Assembly: GCA_963920665.1 (NCBI GenBank)
Contig: OY987268.1
Coordinates: forward strand, 15,936,501-16,000,500
Source of the DNA: Straminergon stramineum
Taxonomy: Eukaryota > Streptophyta > Bryopsida > Hypnales > Calliergonaceae
Length of the DNA: 64,000 nt
Direction: 5' to 3'
Under the pieces are notes generated by a model, which ran no database searches, had not been told where the DNA came from, and worked only from the letters and a program-made list of their open reading frames with translations. Shown one piece after another: positions 62,654 through 64,000 of this stretch; position 1 is the stretch's first letter, and each line of letters opens with the position of its first letter. The translations under genes were made by a program, and so were the position numbers.

Positions 62654-62945
62654 CTTCAATGTGGGCACCCGAAAATGCACCTCTTGCCCAAAACTGCCAT
62701 CATCACTTTGCATACATCTCCAAAATCAATATGTACCTCCATGGAAGAAATGATTTCAGAACCTCTACCAAAAAAACATTGACCCTTTGTAACTTTTGCA
62801 TACAGTATCCAAATGTTGCATTCTTTGATGCATTGGAACCTCCTTACAGTTTCCAACAAAGAAAGATGAAAATTTAACCATTCTAACAATAGTAACTAGG
62901 CACAGTCGCAAAAAGTGGCGGTTTGGGTCATGAAGCCCACCTTAA
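62654..62945 (+). mobile_element. MITE, TTAAGGTGGG(T/C)ACCC family
   Basis: Begins ttcaatgtgggcacccgaaa and ends ggtttgggtcatgaagcccaccttaa. Aligned throughout with 28761-29050. Its right end is 16 bp before the possible first exon at 62961. Confidence 0.68.
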
Positions 62946-62960
62946 AACATCAGATTCACC

Positions 62961-63215
62961 ATGCATGCTATTCTCCAATCTTTTGGACAGTCATCATCAG
63001 TGAACCTGAACCGCCAGCTCCCACTGCGTGAGCCCCAAATCCAAAGGCTCCCAGTGAAGAGCAGGCTTATCCACAAGCTCCATCCTGCCAGAACTCACAG
63101 GCATAGCCGTCCTCTAGCTCATCAACTCTTGCGCTTCAGGCTTCGTCGTCCACCCACCCCCGACAACCCAACCACAAATTTCCATATCATTCTCCCGGTA
63201 TCAACTGTGTGCATG
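62961..63215 (+). CDS. Possible first exon of a gene running off the right edge
   Basis: An 85-codon open stretch begins at an ATG 16 bp after a transposon-like repeat and ends at a strong donor (gcatg|gtaagtc). It is GC-richer than its surroundings. The predicted peptide is rich in Arg, Ser, His and Pro with almost no acidic residues, as in a plastid or mitochondrial targeting peptide. I recognise no family and see no second exon in the remaining 785 bp. A chance ORF in a GC-rich promoter region is a real alternative. Confidence 0.25.
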
Positions 63216-64000
63216 GTAAGTCAAATCACACTTCTCATTTCGCATTCCGAATCCATGTCTTTGAAGAAGTTCACGGAGCTAGCTCGAGTTCATCGTACTG
63301 TACATTAGACAAAATTGGAAATGATGGAGGAAGTTGGTCTTTCGGTTGTTTGGTGTTGAAATGCCGTTCGTTGTAGTTTCCTATTGTCGATCAGTTGCTT
63401 GAATCGCTTCCAAGAGGAATGCGTGCAGAGCTTCTGTTTTGTTATTGGGGAGTGTACGTACAAAAAACAGGATATACATGAGTGCAGAGCAGAACACTGA
63501 AAGTACTGTACTGCCGCACCAATGGAGAGAAAGAGAAAGCGGTGGACTCTGCGAATTTAGTAGGACGCAATGTGGTGAAGAAACATAAGGATCGTGGTAA
63601 TTTATGTCGCTGGAGGTGCTAATGGCGATTAAGCTCCAAGAATGAACGACGGGCTATGCTTATTAGAGTGAGCCAGGAGCTTCATCTGGTTGGAACCCTT
63701 GTTGCTTATTACCGGTAGACTTTGGTTGGCTCGGGGCTCGAGGGATTAGGCCCTGCATTGAAAAGAAGCTAGTGAATGGGAACAAGTTGGAGTAGTGAAG
63801 CCAATCAGTGATACTGCGTGCCGGAGCTTGTGCTTGCTGTTTTAAAATGGGGATGTTCAACTAGGGCTCAAATTTTTGTGTCAGTTGGACTTAAACTGCA
63901 AATGTTGTGGCAAAATTCCACAACAGGGGGAACATGACAAAGGATACATTGCCGGGCACCCCTAGTGGGGTTCGCCCATGACTGTACTTGGCTTGCGTTC
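63216..64000. other. GC-richer end of window, no gene assigned
   Basis: Unique-looking sequence of higher GC than the intergenic background, as around the two real genes. Near the edge (63,895-63,960) one plus frame reads DLNCKCCGKIPQ...YIAGHP then stops. This weakly resembles the C-x2-C-G-K start of BED zinc fingers found in hAT transposases, but it is too short and interrupted to call. Confidence 0.3.

Noticed and set aside
62656..62889. ORFs of 77 codons on both strands
   Set aside because: Lie wholly inside a MITE; similar ORFs recur in the sister copy at 28845-29148.
63895..63960. BED zinc finger / hAT transposase fragment
   Set aside because: Only a C-x2-C-G-K start is visible, then a stop; too little to call.
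1..64000. CRISPR array, bacterial operon, rRNA or tRNA genes
   Set aside because: No regularly spaced identical repeats with unique spacers, no operon structure, and no cloverleaf or rRNA sequence recognised; the split genes show a eukaryotic nuclear genome.

Overview
This window looks like nuclear DNA of a green plant. Both confident genes are split by GT-AG introns and match plant protein families, and two small transposons carry the CACTA-type terminus CACTACAAGAAA / CACTAGAAGAAA usual in plants. It is AT-rich and gene-poor: two complete genes in 64 kb, with most of the rest being small non-autonomous transposons and old unrecognisable sequence. Both proteins differ clearly from flowering-plant relatives, so a streptophyte alga, bryophyte or fern-like plant is possible. 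I cannot name the species.

Layout: 1-8.8 kb holds repeats only, including a run of four TTAA-flanked elements at 2.8-4.5 kb. A five-exon, minus-strand plant-type L-asparaginase / isoaspartyl peptidase gene (355 aa) lies at 8,863-11,302, with a GC-rich upstream region containing a tandem duplication. From 12.4 to 49.5 kb there is no gene I can support, only transposon-like elements, tandem repeats, a 1.07-kb fold-back palindrome and a few GC-rich islands. A 14-exon, plus-strand LMBR1/LMBD1-type multi-pass membrane protein gene (520 aa) lies at 49,550-57,904; its introns and 3' flank have taken up several transposons. From 58 to 63 kb there are more elements. A possible first exon of a further gene begins near 62,961 and would continue beyond the window.

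The most interesting signal is a set of at least eleven elements that begin CCC(C/T)TAAA or a close variant, end with the inverse, and sit between two TTAA tetranucleotides (TTAA-CCC...GGG-TTAA). Target TTAA plus CCC/GGG termini is the signature of the piggyBac superfamily. The window itself supplies evidence of transposition: a related 'empty' locus with a single TTAA at 44,673 matches a locus at 2,783-3,395 that has two elements inserted, and one element is nested inside another at a TTAA that is single in a sister copy. No transposase is encoded here, so all are non-autonomous.

The two genes are not functionally linked as far as can be seen: one is amino-acid/isoaspartyl catabolism, the other an endomembrane protein.
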